From positions 868,001-932,000 of the forward strand of contig WIUZ02000001.1 in the NCBI GenBank assembly GCA_015956445.1: DNA of 64,000 bases. Direction: 5' to 3'. A program made the translations under genes and the position numbers. The notes beneath the pieces were generated by a model. The model searched no databases and was not told where the DNA came from. It saw only the letters and a program-made list of their open reading frames with translations. The stretch's first letter is position 1, and the number at the start of each line of letters is the position of its first letter. This document shows positions 25,156-36,844 of the stretch, in pieces. Origin of the DNA: Thelephora terrestris (Eukaryota > Basidiomycota > Agaricomycetes > Thelephorales > Thelephoraceae).

Positions 25156-25695
25156 ATGATCCACCAAAACACCGCCAACAAACGGAAGGGCCCGCCAAAA
25201 TTCCAGCATCTCCCGAAAGCAAGAGGTACAGTAATCATCGGACCCTATTACTCTAGAAATTTTTCTCACGAGGAGATTCACTCAGCGAAACAACTCAAGT
25301 CTGCGTGGATCCAGACACGCAAGATCAAGTCCAAGTGGAGGGCCGAAAAACGCAGGGAGGGGATTGAATCGGTAGGAACACCCTCCACTGCGCCGGAGCT
25401 CGAGATTCCTGTGCCGAACGTTCCAGGGCCAAAACCGGATCATCAGCCTCAGTTCATCGATGCCCACACTGGATCCGATGCACTACCTTCTACATCCAAA
25501 GGACACCCGGTAAAAGTCCCAAATACACGAACGGTTAGGGAACCCATTCGTACGACCAGAACGGGTCCGGCTGTGGGATCGTCTCAAGAAAAAGATCGCC
25601 GGTCAGGACGTCCCAGCGGTTATCAGGGGAAAAAACCGAGTATGAAGAATCGGATGATCACTCTACTAGAGAAGATCCAGAGAGAGAGCGATTAG
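25156..25695 (+). CDS. FYV7-like rRNA-processing protein
   Basis: Exons 25156-25225 and 25286-25695 join across a 60-nt intron to give 159 residues. The protein is small and very basic. The N-terminal helix reads KARAKQLKSAWIQTRKIKSK, and the end reads KKPSMKNRMITLLEKIQRES. Both the basic helix and the terminal G-x-P-x-M-x-x-x-M-x-x-LLEKI pattern resemble FYV7 family proteins, which act in small-subunit rRNA processing. The middle is poorly conserved and Pro/Thr-rich. Similarity is judged from memory of the family's ends only, so the assignment is moderate. Confidence 0.6.
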   Translation: MIHQNTANKRKGPPKFQHLPKARGTVIIGPYYSRNFSHEEIHSAKQLKSAWIQTRKIKSKWRAEKRREGIESVGTPSTAPELEIPVPNVPGPKPDHQPQFIDAHTGSDALPSTSKGHPVKVPNTRTVREPIRTTRTGPAVGSSQEKDRRSGRPSGYQGKKPSMKNRMITLLEKIQRESD

Positions 25696-25933
25696 GGGAA
25701 GTAGGTTCGGTGAACCCGAGATATTACGCTTTGGAGAAGATTCTTGATGCTGGAGTTTACACAGGTCGCTGATCCTCATCGATCGATTGGTGATCGACCA
25801 CGTAGGTGAACTGGGCAGACGTTTGGACGAGGTGCGCGTGCGCGCTTTGGGAGGACAAAGATATTCATTCTACAGTGGAGTTGTCGGCGAACCGATGAGG
25901 AGCAGCGAAGGAAAATCAACAAGCTACTAGTTT

Positions 25934-27159
25934 CTAATCGTCGCATCCCACATGATTTTCCTTGTCTTCTCCCCCCTCCGAGCCTGTCGCTTTCTCTTCT
26001 TTGCCAGCCTCGGTTTTCTCTTCAGTGTTCTCCGGCTTAGTTTCCGCTTCCGTTTTGTCAGCATTTGGTGCTTCGGCCTCCCCATGAGTTTCCTTTTCAT
26101 CTTGGTCTTCGCCTTTGACAAACCTGTCCTGTAAGGTCGTGGTGATCGTTGTCGTGGAAGAAATCGGTGTTGGACTATCGCTTAGGTGACCTGGACGTGG
26201 GTCATCGAGTTCATCGACGCGCCCAAAAGCTGGTTCTGCGTCGTCCGGTTCGTTCGGCGATGTCCGCGTGGGACTCCTAGACTTCGACCTAGACCGGGCG
26301 TCGCTATGAAGGAAGGGAATCGGCGAGAAAATGGGAGTGGTGGGGGCCGACAATGGACCAATGGATAGAGGTGTTGTCGTTGGGCCATCTCCGTTCACCT
26401 TGGCCTCACTGCTAACCGGGTTCGGGAAGCTGTCCCACGTAGAAGTTACAAGAAGCGTCTTTTCGATAGCCCTCAGGTATTTTCCGATTGCCTTGTAGTG
26501 TTCCTGCGGCCGGATACACAATTCGCAAATGCGTTGAATAGTGAACGGCGCGTTGCTATGCATGAGAACATCAAGGTGTGATTGGTGCACAGGGCGGGAC
26601 GCCGACGTACTCTTCAAATTCGTCCAGCTGCGTGAAGATTCCCCCTTTCGCCTCCTCGGCCTCGGCCCTGGTCATGTAGCTTACCTGTGCTTCGATCGGA
26701 TTCGCCGGGTTGCGGACCCTCGGTCGAACTGGTGGCAACCTAAGGCCACCATTGGTTTCAGGACGGTTGGAAAATGGTGGGGGCTGCTTTGGTGCCGAAT
26801 ACTCTGGATTTTCCAGAAACGTGTCTATGTTCTTGGAGTCGAACGCTTGTAAGCCGAGGATATGACAGGGAAGCATTCAGCCAAACCTTTTGGATTTTAT
26901 ACTTGATCATTTCGCGTAAATGAGGCCATTCTACACTGGGGTTCGTCTGAGTAAAATCAAGTGGCCAAGAACTGTTAGGGAACGACGGACTGGAGCAGGT
27001 CTGTAGAAGCGATATGTTCCAATTTGGCGTCGGAATCTGCCCACTCGAAGGGAAGAGGTGAGATTATAAGCGGCAGGATGTGCCACTGACCACGATACCT
27101 GGTGACAAGCGAAGTCCATTTGACACCCCGTTCACATTCTCCGCGGTGGCCCCGGCCAT
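25934..27159 (-). CDS. PPP4R2-like protein phosphatase 4 core regulatory subunit
   Basis: Regulatory subunit of the PP4 phosphatase complex, implicated in DNA damage response and splicing. An N-terminal exon reads EWPHLREMIKYKIQK. A later exon contains FTIQRICELCIRPQEHYKAI and LRAIEKTLLVTSTWDSFP, the most conserved PPP4R2 segment. The C-terminal part is low complexity: Ser/Pro-rich (RSRSKSRSPTRTSPNEPDD) then a long Glu/Lys tract ending at 25934, as in the family's acidic tail. I place the start at 27159 (MAGATAENVNG) because frames upstream of that are shorter. Four or more exons. Divergent from the PAP2 gene with 159 bp between starts. Confidence 0.85.
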
Positions 27160-27318
27160 GGTTAAGAGAGAGGACAGGGTCTGATCTAAATCACAGTGAT
27201 TCGGATATCTCGGGGTCGGAGGTTGCCGTTTCTAGCCGCCTCTCCGCAGCAGCTCTTGGCACTGCTGCGGTGGCTCCCGTTGACGCGTAGCTGTGCTCAG
27301 AGCTCTGCCAGTGGATAT

Positions 27319-28970
27319 ATGCCTTATACTCGTCTCGACAACCCCACAATTGCCCATTACTCGTCCCATAATTCCTCAAGTTTACCTGCGTCCAGTTCTC
27401 GTTCATTCCTCATGAAACTCCCTCAACTTCACCCCAATGAGTTAAAGAGCACGAAAATCTCGAGAGAGAGGAGGCGAAGGCTTTTGTTTTCCTATCTTCC
27501 TGACTGGTAAGCGTCTAATTCATTCTCCGAGACAATCCATATCTAACAACCGTCCAGGGTCATCTCTATTGCTCTCGCGTATGCTCAGGCCTCCTACTTC
27601 TCGAGCTTATCTGACCGAATCCCCTCCCCAGCGGCGGGTTCTTTGCCCTGGACAAGATCTCCGGTTTCAAGCGGGATTTCTCCCTGGAAGACACTTCGTG
27701 AGTCCTTCCACCATATTAGCAGGAGAAAAACCTCTTAGATCTCTTTTGATAGTTTGCGACATCCGTGAGTTTGGTTCCCTGCTTAGATGATCTGGGACTG
27801 ACCGCATGGTATTCCCCAGATATGCAGTACATGAGCGTGTACCAGTGAGTGTCAGTTCACCGGGATTTATAACTCCAACTCACGAGTGTTCGCGCAGAAC
27901 TGGTTGCTTTTTGTCATATGTGCTGCAGCACCAGTCGTGTTACTCGCGATCATCAACCTATTCACTGTCAGGACGTTTTGGGATCTACACAACTCATACC
28001 TAGGATGTGCGTAATTGCCTTCTGCAGCATGGCTTAGCTCACCAGACCGCAGTGTTGTTATCACTCAGTGTGGCTGGGGTCATCACCCAATTCACGAAAT
28101 TGTCGGTTGGTCGACCGAGACCAGGTGAGTAGGTCTGGAGCACTTCAACATCGCAAGCCAATGTACTCCCCAGATGTGATATCACGGTGCATGCCGCCTG
28201 CAGGGTCGGTAGACCCACCGTTTGGCCTTACAACCGCCTCGATCTGTACGCAGACGGACATAAGCATTTTCAACGACGGTTTCAGGAGTTTTCCCAGTGG
28301 TCACTCCAGTTGTGAGTGACAATCACCCACACTTCCGCCCTGCTTGAGTTTTTTTTTTCAGTGTCTTTTGCCGGTCTAGGATTCCTGGCGTTTTACCTCG
28401 CTGGCAAACTCCACCTATTCGACAAGAGGGGGTATGCTGTGGGTATCATCTACTTGATTCGGACGCCCTAAATCATTCTGACATTTCCGCGGACGGCAGC
28501 CCAAAGCATGGATTTCTCTCTTTCCACTTTGCGTTGCTACCCTTGTCGCCATTTCCCGTACGATGGACTACCGTCGTGAGCATCATATCCCGCGATCCTG
28601 CCTCCACCTTTAATTTAAATCGGTTTCAAAAGATCACTGGCAAGATGTGACAGTTGGATCCATCCTCGGTCTCACTGTCGCGTACTTTTCGTACCGCCAA
28701 TATTACCCCGACCTGGCAGATGAACTTTCTCACCGTCCATACTCTCCAAGGGTCAAGGATGACGTCTCCGAGTCCATTCTACCCGTCCACAATCAGTCTC
28801 AGAGCCAGGGGTATGAAGGAGATGGTCGTCGCTACGACTCCTTTGAGTTGGAAGGGACTGTGCAGAGGCCTGGCGCCCAGCAGCTCCGAGATACCTGGAA
28901 GGGTCACGATGACCTTGGCGCAGAAGATAGCAGGGTTGACCACGATTTGCTCAGTGGAGGGAGGGAGTGA
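27319..28970 (+). CDS. PAP2-family lipid phosphate phosphatase (DPP1/LPP-like)
   Basis: Integral membrane phosphatase that dephosphorylates phosphatidate or diacylglycerol pyrophosphate. The three catalytic blocks are visible: KLSVGRPRP (C1, KxxxxxxRP), FPSGHSS (C2, PSGH) and SRTMDYRHHWQDV (C3, SRxxxxxHxxxD). Hydrophobic segments (LLFVICAAAPVVLLAIINLF, GLGFLAFYLAG) surround them. The tail after GSILGLTVAYFSYRQYYPDL is hydrophilic and cytosolic. At least six exons with short introns. The N-terminal exon MPYTRLDNPTIAHYS was chosen as the first exon with a clean donor (27507). The protein ends GGRE at 28970. Confidence 0.87.
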
Positions 28971-29311
28971 TGCCAACCATTGATGACCAAGATCTTGCGT
29001 TAGAGCTTGCGCTTTCTCGCATTTTCTACGACCACATGTATCCCACCTTCTAATTGATGCCTATTCCGAGACTGTGCCCAAGTTTACACCAAAATTGCGT
29101 GTGTTTCGTGATGGTGCATACATTGAAGCTGAAGCGGAACAACAATCATGGTAGGCTAAGATTTGAAAGAGAGATTGCCAATGGCTCATTACGCCTGTGG
29201 CAGAGCCCGTGACTGAGTGTGACGTCTGATCACGACTGTACAGCCGACCGGAAAAGGAAACCGACACTGACGCTTCACGAAATATATCTACAGCCGACAC
29301 ATCCTCAAGCC
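28971..29311. other. Intergenic region upstream of RPS21
   Basis: About 340 bp between the PAP2 phosphatase stop and the RPS21 start; it should contain the strong RPS21 promoter. A minus-strand open frame here (29061-29414) has poor composition and covers RPS21 exon 1, so it is not counted as a gene. No clear TATA element seen. Confidence 0.45.
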
Positions 29312-29796
29312 ATGGAGAACGATCAGGTGAGTGGCCGTTGGTAGGACTGGACACGCTTGGTGGGCCTGACATATCTCTGTTTACAGGGAATTCTCGTCGA
29401 TCTTTACGTACCACGAAAATGCGCGGCTACAAGTATGTCCCGGAGTTGGTAGCCAATCTACAGCCTCGAAGCTCACGCAAAAGTTGCTGCCTCGTCCTTA
29501 ATCTTCCGCAGACCGCTTGATTACTGCCAAAGATCACGCAGCGATTCAAATTAGCGTCGCCGACGTCGATGCCAACGGTGTTGCCCAGAACACATCAACA
29601 AGTTTCGCCATTTCTGGGCCGGTTAGGGCCATGGGCGAGAGTGACGATTCAATCAACAGGCTGGCCACCCAAGCTGGACGTAAGTCTCTTCATTCTGGTG
29701 TCATTCGTCCAGATTTCTCATACCTCGTCCTTTGGAACTGTTGTTGGGATTTTTTCGAGTTCAGTGCTCAGGCTCGCTTGGTCGTATCAAAAGTAG
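29312..29796 (+). CDS. RPS21: 40S ribosomal protein S21 (eS21)
   Basis: Four exons, 29312-29326, 29387-29432, 29512-29679 and 29765-29796, join to 261 nt and encode 86 residues, the normal eS21 length. The product begins MENDQGILVDLYVPRKCAAT, continues LITAKDHAAIQISVADVDAN and AMGESDDSINRLATQAG, and ends LLRLAWSYQK, which fits the conserved end of eS21. The first exon is only 15 nt (five codons), a common layout in basidiomycete ribosomal protein genes. All junctions are GT-AG and in phase. Confidence 0.95.
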
Positions 29797-30132
29797 ATAT
29801 TGGCTCATGTCCACTTCGTTATTTCCCTGTTGTACGCATACTATACTCGCACTCTGAGTTTCGTGTGTGTGATGACATGAGATGTGGTCAAGCGCTGGGC
29901 GGCAGTCCACGAGAACTTCTGGAACGATCAAGTCTCGATCTTCCCCGCAGCAACTGCGCCCAGCCACCCGCATATAACCTCGACCATCTAGCAATGGGAG
30001 GAGGAAACCCCCCAACATCACTCGCCGATAGTATTATCTCTACGATCTCCGTGAGCCTCGTTCTTCTGTTATCTGGTGGACGGTCACACTGTCCGATGCC
30101 ACACTGACCAACGTTGCACCCAGACTGAAGAT
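29797..30132. other. Intergenic region, possibly with an untranslated or first exon of the TBC gene
   Basis: About 335 bp between RPS21 and the first clear coding exon of the TBC GAP. It may hold the promoter and an unseen short first exon. Nothing else recognised. Confidence 0.4.
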
Positions 30133-33100
30133 ATGGTAGAGATCAAGAGGCAGACCAAGGAAGACCTTGCAACCAGTCACCACGAAGATACAGATGGCAA
30201 CAAGTACCGACTACTGTACACAAAGTCAAAAGTATATGTCAACCCCACGGCTTATTCGAGAGACAACATTCCGGGCTTTGTGGCAATCGTCAAACGAGTG
30301 CGTCACTATCCGCAGTCGGGCAAACTTACTTGCGTCCTCACTATCCATTTCGTGCGCACAGGAGGCCGTAAATCCGGATTACCTACTTGCGTGGATACCT
30401 GAAAGTTTGTTGGATGAGAAGGGGAGGAGCGAATGGGATAAGTTTGTCAGTGTAGAAGGAAAGGCTCCATACGATGAGGAAGAAGGTCAGTCGGACAGGC
30501 CAAGCGTCGGAACTGCGCTCATTGTTTCTGATGTCATCAGATGCCGTCCTCATCGATATGCCGACTTCGCGCCCCGAGACATACGCCTTCTCCGTGCCTC
30601 TCACGTCAGTGTACTCCTTGCTCGTCTACCCCCCAAACTTGTCTTCCTGGTGTAAGAATCCCTGCATCCCTATGATCTCCGATATGCTCACGTTGAGGTT
30701 CGGTGTCTTACAGATGGATCAATCGCGATCAACCTCATTAACGGTTCAACACTGCCCACCCTCTACTTCCATGATGACGAATCAACGTCTTTCTGCCTCT
30801 CGCCTCGGTCACCAGCTCCGAAAGCCACTTCACCTGCCACATATCCACCACAGTCAACGTCTCCACAGGAGCCACAAACATCCTGGGGTGGAGAAGATCT
30901 GATAGCCCGACTGCGGAATTACTCACATGTCCTTCGGTCGAGTTTAGATCCAGCATTGTTCTTGGTCGATCCTTCCCGTGCAGACGTGGAGGCGCACACG
31001 ACAATTCTTTTTGGTGACGACGAGGTAGACGACATTCTCGCACAGTCATCATATGCGAACTCGTTCTCTCCTATTCCCGCTCACCGTCGTCCGAGACCCA
31101 TCCCGACGACTTCGCCGAATCCATATTCCTCGAGGTCTTCTGTTCTGCACCGCTCGATGGCCGCTCCACCGCCTGCCATGTCCCAAGGTACCTCGCAAGC
31201 CCGGATGGCACTACTTCAGTCCTTCTCGAACATCAAGAGAGCGACGCAACACGCTGCTCAGAACATCCTCTCTCACCCGCTCGCCAAACCTATTGTTCCT
31301 CATCTCCCTGATCCCGTGAAGAGCCTCGTAAACGCAAATGGCGAATGGGAATTTCGTAGCTGGGTTGAAAAGGGCGGTGTGGGTGAATTCGAGAGCGCTC
31401 GAGTTTATCTAGCTCGGTGGGCCCGAGTTGTTGCGGAAGAGGGAGAACGAGCTCGTAGGCGAGAAGCTCAAGTCATCCCATCTTCAGATGAAGATGCGGG
31501 GGAAGAAAGCTCCTCGTTGGGAATCTTTGAGCTTTTGCATAACACCTCAAACCTCCCCACCCCGAAAACGACCAGAACCCCCAAACATCCCGTCGACACA
31601 GAGATGTGGATGAGTTGGTTTGATAGCACGGGTCGGCCTAAGGTGAGTAAGGAGGAAATGAGAAGGGAGGTGTTTAGGCGTGGCATAAGCTCGGTCGGGG
31701 ACCTTAGGAGGACCGTGTGGCCGCTTCTTCTGGGCGTGCTCGAGTGGGACACCACAACTGAGGGAAGGGAAAAGTTGTGGGAAGAGAAGAGGTCTGGTTC
31801 TCTCGCGGTTTGTTTCGGACTTGGCTCATGTCTATTGCACACAGAAAGCGATACTACGAACTCAGAGACGAGTGGTGTGGCGTTCCTGAAGTGTTTGAGC
31901 GACAAGACGTGCTGGAGGAAAGACATCGCATCGATGTGGATTGTCGTCGCACGGATCGGGCCGTATCCTTGTTCGCGCAACCTCCCACATCCCCTGATGA
32001 CAAAACCGCTTCTGCTCGATACGCTATCGTTTCACCGCAGAATGATGAAATAGGTGCTCAAGCTCCCAGTAACGAACACACGGAACAGCTGGCTGCGATT
32101 TTACTAACGTATGGATTCTACGAGAGAGAGCTAGGTGTGTAAGATTCGGTCCTCTGATATGGCAGAAGTCATTCATTGCGGGTGACACGGGTTGGCTGAC
32201 TGAAGGAAATGAAGGTTATGTCCAGGGGATGTCTGATCTCTGCGCTCCGATTTACGTCGTTATGGGTGGAGAGCCCGAGATGACGTTCTGGTGTTTGGTT
32301 GAAGTGATGGACCGAATGGTGAGTTCGGTTCCGGTTCAGGATGGTGTGATATCCTGAAACCTCGGATGGTTTCACAGAAACAAAACTTCCTGAGGGACCA
32401 AAGCGGGATGAAAAAACAGTTGTCAACCCTACAGCAATTGATCGCCGTTATGGACCCTGAGCTGTATCGGCATTTCGGTGAGTTCTGGTACTTTCCATGA
32501 GCGCAAACCCATTTTCAACTGTGGTTACAGAGAAAGCGGAAGCTTTGAATTTGTTCTTCTGCTTCAGATGGGTTCTGATCGCGTTCAAGCGCGAGTTCTC
32601 GTTCAACGAAGTGTTGAGACTCTGGGAAGTGCTCTGGACCGATTACTACTCGAATCAGTTCTTGCTGTTCGTCGCGTTCGCGGTCCTCGAGTCACATAGG
32701 GACATGATCCTCCGATACTTGATTGAGGTGGGTGGTCGCTTTTGCGGGCCCTTAATGGTCGCTGACATCGAAAACGCCCGTTTTTGCAGTTTGATGAGAT
32801 ACTGAAGGTATGTCCCTGCTGTGCGGTTCGTTGTACCAAAAGTACTAACACACGAACAAGTACTGTAACGAACTGAGCATGACGATAGAGCTGGATACCA
32901 CCCTCGCCCAGGCAGAGGTGTTATTTTTATCCTTCTCACAGCTTGTGGCCGATATCGACCGCCGTCGGGCTGAAGGAGAACCGATCCAACTCCCCACCGG
33001 TGGCCTCCGAAATCGTAAAGAAGGTCAGGAAGGGCGAGATCCAGACTCAACTCGAGGGTCATCTTCCCTACCGGCTGCGGTCTTACCCACGCTGAGTGAG

Positions 33101-33133
33101 GAGCTGAGAGAATTGTTGAAGGCGAGGCGATGA
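30133..33133 (+). CDS. GYP7: GYP7-like TBC-domain Rab GTPase-activating protein
   Basis: Rab GAP acting on Ypt7-type GTPases in vacuolar trafficking. The N-terminal exons give YTKSKVYVNPTAYSRDNIPG, SVYSLLVYPPNLSSWYGSIA and TLPTLYFHDDEST, the DUF3548/PH-like region of GYP7. A long exon (about 30.7-31.8 kb) adds a linker and the start of the TBC domain (RREVFRRGISSVGDLRRTVW, then RKRYYELRDEW across an intron). The dual-finger motifs are present: arginine finger RIDVDCRRTDR and glutamine finger YVQGMSDL. The last exons read CFRWVLIAFKREF, LWEVLW and ELSMTIELDTTLAQAE, as in GYP7, and end at 33133. The 5' start is uncertain. Confidence 0.88.
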
Positions 33134-33213
33134 GAGCATGACCATGTAATATTTCCAAGGGAAAGTTCTGACGTCGGGTAATTGTATGTAAGGCACAGAC
33201 CCTTGTACATAGA

Positions 33214-34074
33214 CTACTTACTTGACTCCATTTGTACTGAAGGCAGACGAAACCGTTGGGCGCCGTTGGGATGGAACGAGGACCGGCGGCTAGTTGGCTG
33301 GTGATGCAACCTGTGGGTAATCGAACTTGGCCGTGAGGTAAGTGAGCGACCCTGGCGAAAAACGTTCCCAAGGTTTTGTGTGCCTGGCCGGAACTTGGAG
33401 TACTCAGTCGCAGGGTCGATGGACTCGATGTAGGGTCGCAACTTGGTGAACGCAATTTCTAGCGACCCAGTGATCGTGATGGAAATTTTCTTCAAGTTTG
33501 TTCGCTCGTTGAATGAGAGCCCCACCGCAACTGCTGGAATTCCACGTACTCGTCCCAGGGAGAGCCCCAATGTGCGTTGGGAGTCTTGGTCTGGACCTTG
33601 TGATGGTGTAGATACTCCCAGCTTCTCTCCGCTCCAATCCCCCACACGAGGCCTGCGGAAGAACAGATTGACCCTCTAGTGGTCCAAGGTCCGGTTCGGG
33701 CAGATAGAGAAGATCACCGTTGGTTGCAGCGCTTCTGAAGTGGGGTGACAAGCGTGTCGGATATGACGTCCATTCCCCCGGTTTCGATAAGTACAAGTTC
33801 ATCGACGGCTAAAGAACCGACAGCTCAGCTCACCATCCTCTCTTTCCTTCTCCCCTCATCTTCCCAGCCCCAGCGACCGCTCTCTCCAGTCGATCCCCAT
33901 CTCCACATAATCTCCAATGTCCTTCTCGTTCAGCATCACGCCTCTCAGCGGCGGCCCCCCTGCGACTAATCCCAGGCGTGGGTCGTCCAAGTCCGGCTCG
34001 AGGAAGAGCTCTATCGACCCCACGAAACTCCTTCGAATGGACAGGTTCGTGCTGATCACCGATGTGCCCTGCAT
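33214..34074 (-). CDS. Unrecognised conserved-looking multi-exon protein
   Basis: Exons join as MQGTSVISTNLSIRRSFVGS, then FLEPDLDDPRLGLVAGG, ending SLGLG; then AVDELVLIETGGMDVISDTL (acceptor near 33.81 kb); then PRVGDWSGEKLGVSTPSQ through SITITGSLEIAFTKLRPYIE, with a 65-nt intron near 33.66-33.72 kb. The predicted protein has about 240-270 residues, soluble, with alternating beta/alpha character and no signal peptide or catalytic motif I know. The last exon is drawn to the stop at 33214, but an alternative 3' splice is possible. The good splice signals and phases support a real gene. Its start lies about 50 bp from the 5' end of the divergent oxidoreductase. Confidence 0.5.
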
Positions 34075-34123
34075 GGCGTAGAAATACACGATCTCCGATC
34101 AATCCTCCCGTGCGCGCATAGGT

Positions 34124-35660
34124 CATCCTTCGTTCCAGGAGATGATAAATTCAACATCCTTTTCATCGGTGCTGGAAACATCATGTTTGGTTGGTCAAAT
34201 ATCTTCCCTTGGTACGATAGATTTCTGATAAAAGTGTCAAGGTTCGCCCGAAGGCCCGTGGAACCATTCTTTCCGTCTTGAACAGTGAGTAGCCGTGCCC
34301 CAAACGTTTCTCGATCTCCTCTCATCTTCTCTTAGCAAGCTGGGGCCGAGGCTAAAGGTCGTCGCTCTCGTAGACCCCGCGACAGAACGCGCTGCTGCAG
34401 TTCTCCAGCAAAAATGCGAAAGTTTCGTCAAGTCTGCCTACGAACATACTCGGGTCTGCAAGGACTTGGACGAATTCGTAAACACGATGACCAAGGAAGA
34501 ATACCCCAAGGCTGTCATAATCGGAAGCCCACCCATGTTTCGAGGCAGCACGCTTTCGGGGCGAGATATCGAGGTTCAAATTTTGAAAAAGTTCCCCGGA
34601 ATCGCCTTGTTTGTCGAGAAGCCCGTCGCGACCGGTCCGTTTGAGGAACTCAAGGATGCCTTTGAGGTCGCAAAGGCGATCGACAGCAGTGGAAACATCT
34701 GTTCCGTTGGGTAACCATCCTTTTCCGGACTCAATTCTGCCCCAGCTGAAGGCGCTTCAGATATATGCTTCGATACCTCAAAGCCGTGCAGATGATGAAA
34801 AAGACGATCGAAGTAAACAAACTCAGGGTAATGGCCACAATTGCGCGCTACGCCTGCGCATACGAGTCTATCGCCAAGCCAGACTGGTGGGATAAATCCA
34901 AGAGGTGATTATAACTGTTATCGCCGCGCTTGAGCTTTCCCTGACAGCGGGGGGTGATTACGATAGTGCCGGTCCGGTTATCGAACAGGGAACCCACTTC
35001 TGTGATCTTTCCCGCTACTTTGGAGGAGAGGTGGATATATCCACCGTCGCTGCCCACTCGTTGGAGTGGTATGAGGAAGCTGGAAAACTCGGCGGAATCG
35101 TAATCGATGAAGAAAAGATTGAGCCCGAGAACAGGATTCCTCGTATCACCTCTGCAACTTGGTGCGTCAACGTATCCTAAGCTCATCCTCCTTTGCGGAC
35201 TTCCCGGATCATTCTTCTCAGGAAATACGAGAGCGGAGCCGTCGGCACTTTCACTCACTGTGTCGTCCTCAAAGGCCACGATTATAGCTGTGAACTCGAG
35301 GTCTTCGCGGATGGATACCAAATGAAGTAGGTCGCATCGGATGAACCGCATTACGGCTGTTCACCAGTACACCGCAGGCTCGTGAACCCATACGTTCAGC
35401 CAGTTCTCCATATCCGTCGTCCAGGAAGCGACCTAGAGGAAACCTACCGATTCCCTGATGATGATCCATTCTTTTCTGAAATTTCGGTGTTCATTGACAA
35501 CATAGAGGACATCGAAGAGGATCCAGAGACCGCGACGATGCTGAGCTCTTACGAAGGTGCGGATTCTGTGACTCGCCGTGTCTCGAATTTCATCGAAGCC
35601 CTTCTTTGTAGACGCATGCAAGACATACGAGCTCACCTGGGCCATTCGTCTCGCCAGTGA
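34124..35660 (+). CDS. Gfo/Idh/MocA-family NAD(P)-dependent oxidoreductase
   Basis: Rossmann-fold dehydrogenase. The N-terminal exon has DDKFNILFIGAGNIMFG, the dinucleotide-binding GxGxxx motif. Downstream are KVVALVDPATERAAAVLQQK, YPKAVIIGSPPMF and LFVEKPVATGPFEEL, with the EKP motif whose lysine contacts cofactor and substrate. The substrate domain includes YMLRYLKAVQMMKKTIEV, QGTHFCDLSRYFGGEVD and YESGAVGTFTHCVVLKGHDY. Five or more exons. The initiating ATG was not found: the frame is open upstream without an in-frame ATG, so a short first exon is likely and the 5' limit is approximate. Substrate unknown. Confidence 0.8.
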
Positions 35661-35800
35661 GAAGTCGAGAAAGTCTTATCAGCCACCTGCGCAGGCATAG
35701 GGTCCATAAATAAAGGGAGAGCCCCTAGAATTAATGTTGTACAACGAAAGCCCAAATACACCCTTGTATACATGCCTGGTCTCTGCTCCGCCTGGTGTTG

Positions 35801-36746
35801 TCACGTATCCACGTCGTTGGTCACCGCCTGCCTCTTGGAACTTGGAACCTCTCGATCAGACTCCGTCCTGCCTGTCTCCCCTTCCTCGGGGCGCTTCCTC
35901 TTCTTTCCTTGAAGAGACTTCTTTTCGCGAGACGCTTCAGCCCCTTTCTCCCGCACCAAGTGTTCTTTGAGTTTCGGCATGGCCTTGAAGGTCTCGCGAC
36001 ACCTCCAACACGCCAAATCCTCTTTCAGAAGAGGTTCATGTAAATTATTTTGCAGCGACATGAGCTAGGTCGGAAACAACAGGTCAACATCCCTCGACAT
36101 CAACTTGAGCGTGGATCGGAAACGAGGTCCATTCACCTGCTGATCAAATGAAGCGCTATCCTGCCCGAACCAAGCTAACACTTCGTCTACGTGGAGAAAG
36201 AACCCCAGATTCGGGTGAAACGAGTTGTAGTGTTTCTTGTGCTTCAAACTCGGCGAGCACAAGTCCGAAGAGATGACGTGCAGATGTAAGTGGCTGAGGC
36301 AGGTCAAAGTGCATGAGATGTCCAATGAGAGAAACAAGGTCAGGAGATATCGTGGTTGGCGTACTATGTCGCAGTTCCCAGACGCACGTCAGCGAAGGTA
36401 CCGCGTGGAATCCTATCCACACGTCCCACTTGTACCCATGTCTCTTGAGCATTTCCTTCTCAACCATCTCCTTTGCCGTTTGGGCGTCCTTCTTGAGTCC
36501 TTCAATGAGCCCCCTGGCCTCTGCCTTCTTTCCTCTCGCCAGCAAGGTTTGCAGGTTCTCCAGTTCATCTGCAGTGAACCCAGAGTCGGCGGTGATCCTC
36601 GGTAACACCAAGAAATGATATGTGGCCTTTGGGTACTTGTCGAAGATCGTCAAAGACGTTTCACTGTTCGTGAGCAGCAACGTTGGGGGTAACGATGACG
36701 GGGATCTCTTGGCGTATTTTTGTAGAATCGTCAGGTCAAACATCAT
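35801..36746 (-). CDS. HNT3: Aprataxin / HNT3-like DNA-adenylate hydrolase
   Basis: Removes AMP from abortive DNA ligation ends. The HIT domain is visible as SLTIFDKYPKATYHFLVLPR followed, after an intron, by HLHLHVISSD, the HxHxH catalytic triad strand with the nucleophilic middle histidine. The next part reads KHYNSFHPNLGFFLHVDEV. The C-terminal exon has LACWRCRETFKAMPKLKEHL, the C2HE zinc finger unique to aprataxins, then a basic tail (KKRKRPEEGE). Together HIT plus C2HE distinguishes it from other HIT proteins. Start chosen at MMFDLTILQKYAKRSP; an ATG 13 codons upstream is also in frame. The N-terminal FHA domain of animal aprataxin is absent, as usual in fungi. Confidence 0.88.
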
Positions 36747-36844
36747 GAAGCTCCGGAGGAAGTGACTGGACGCGTTTAACCTCAACGCGATCGAGTTCGC
36801 AAATTACTATTAGCGCGATGACGCGTGGTTTAAACAACGTCGCT

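Noticed and set aside
29061-29414. 117-codon minus-strand frame
   Set aside because: Overlaps RPS21 exon 1 and part of exon 2; Ser-rich chance frame without conserved motifs.
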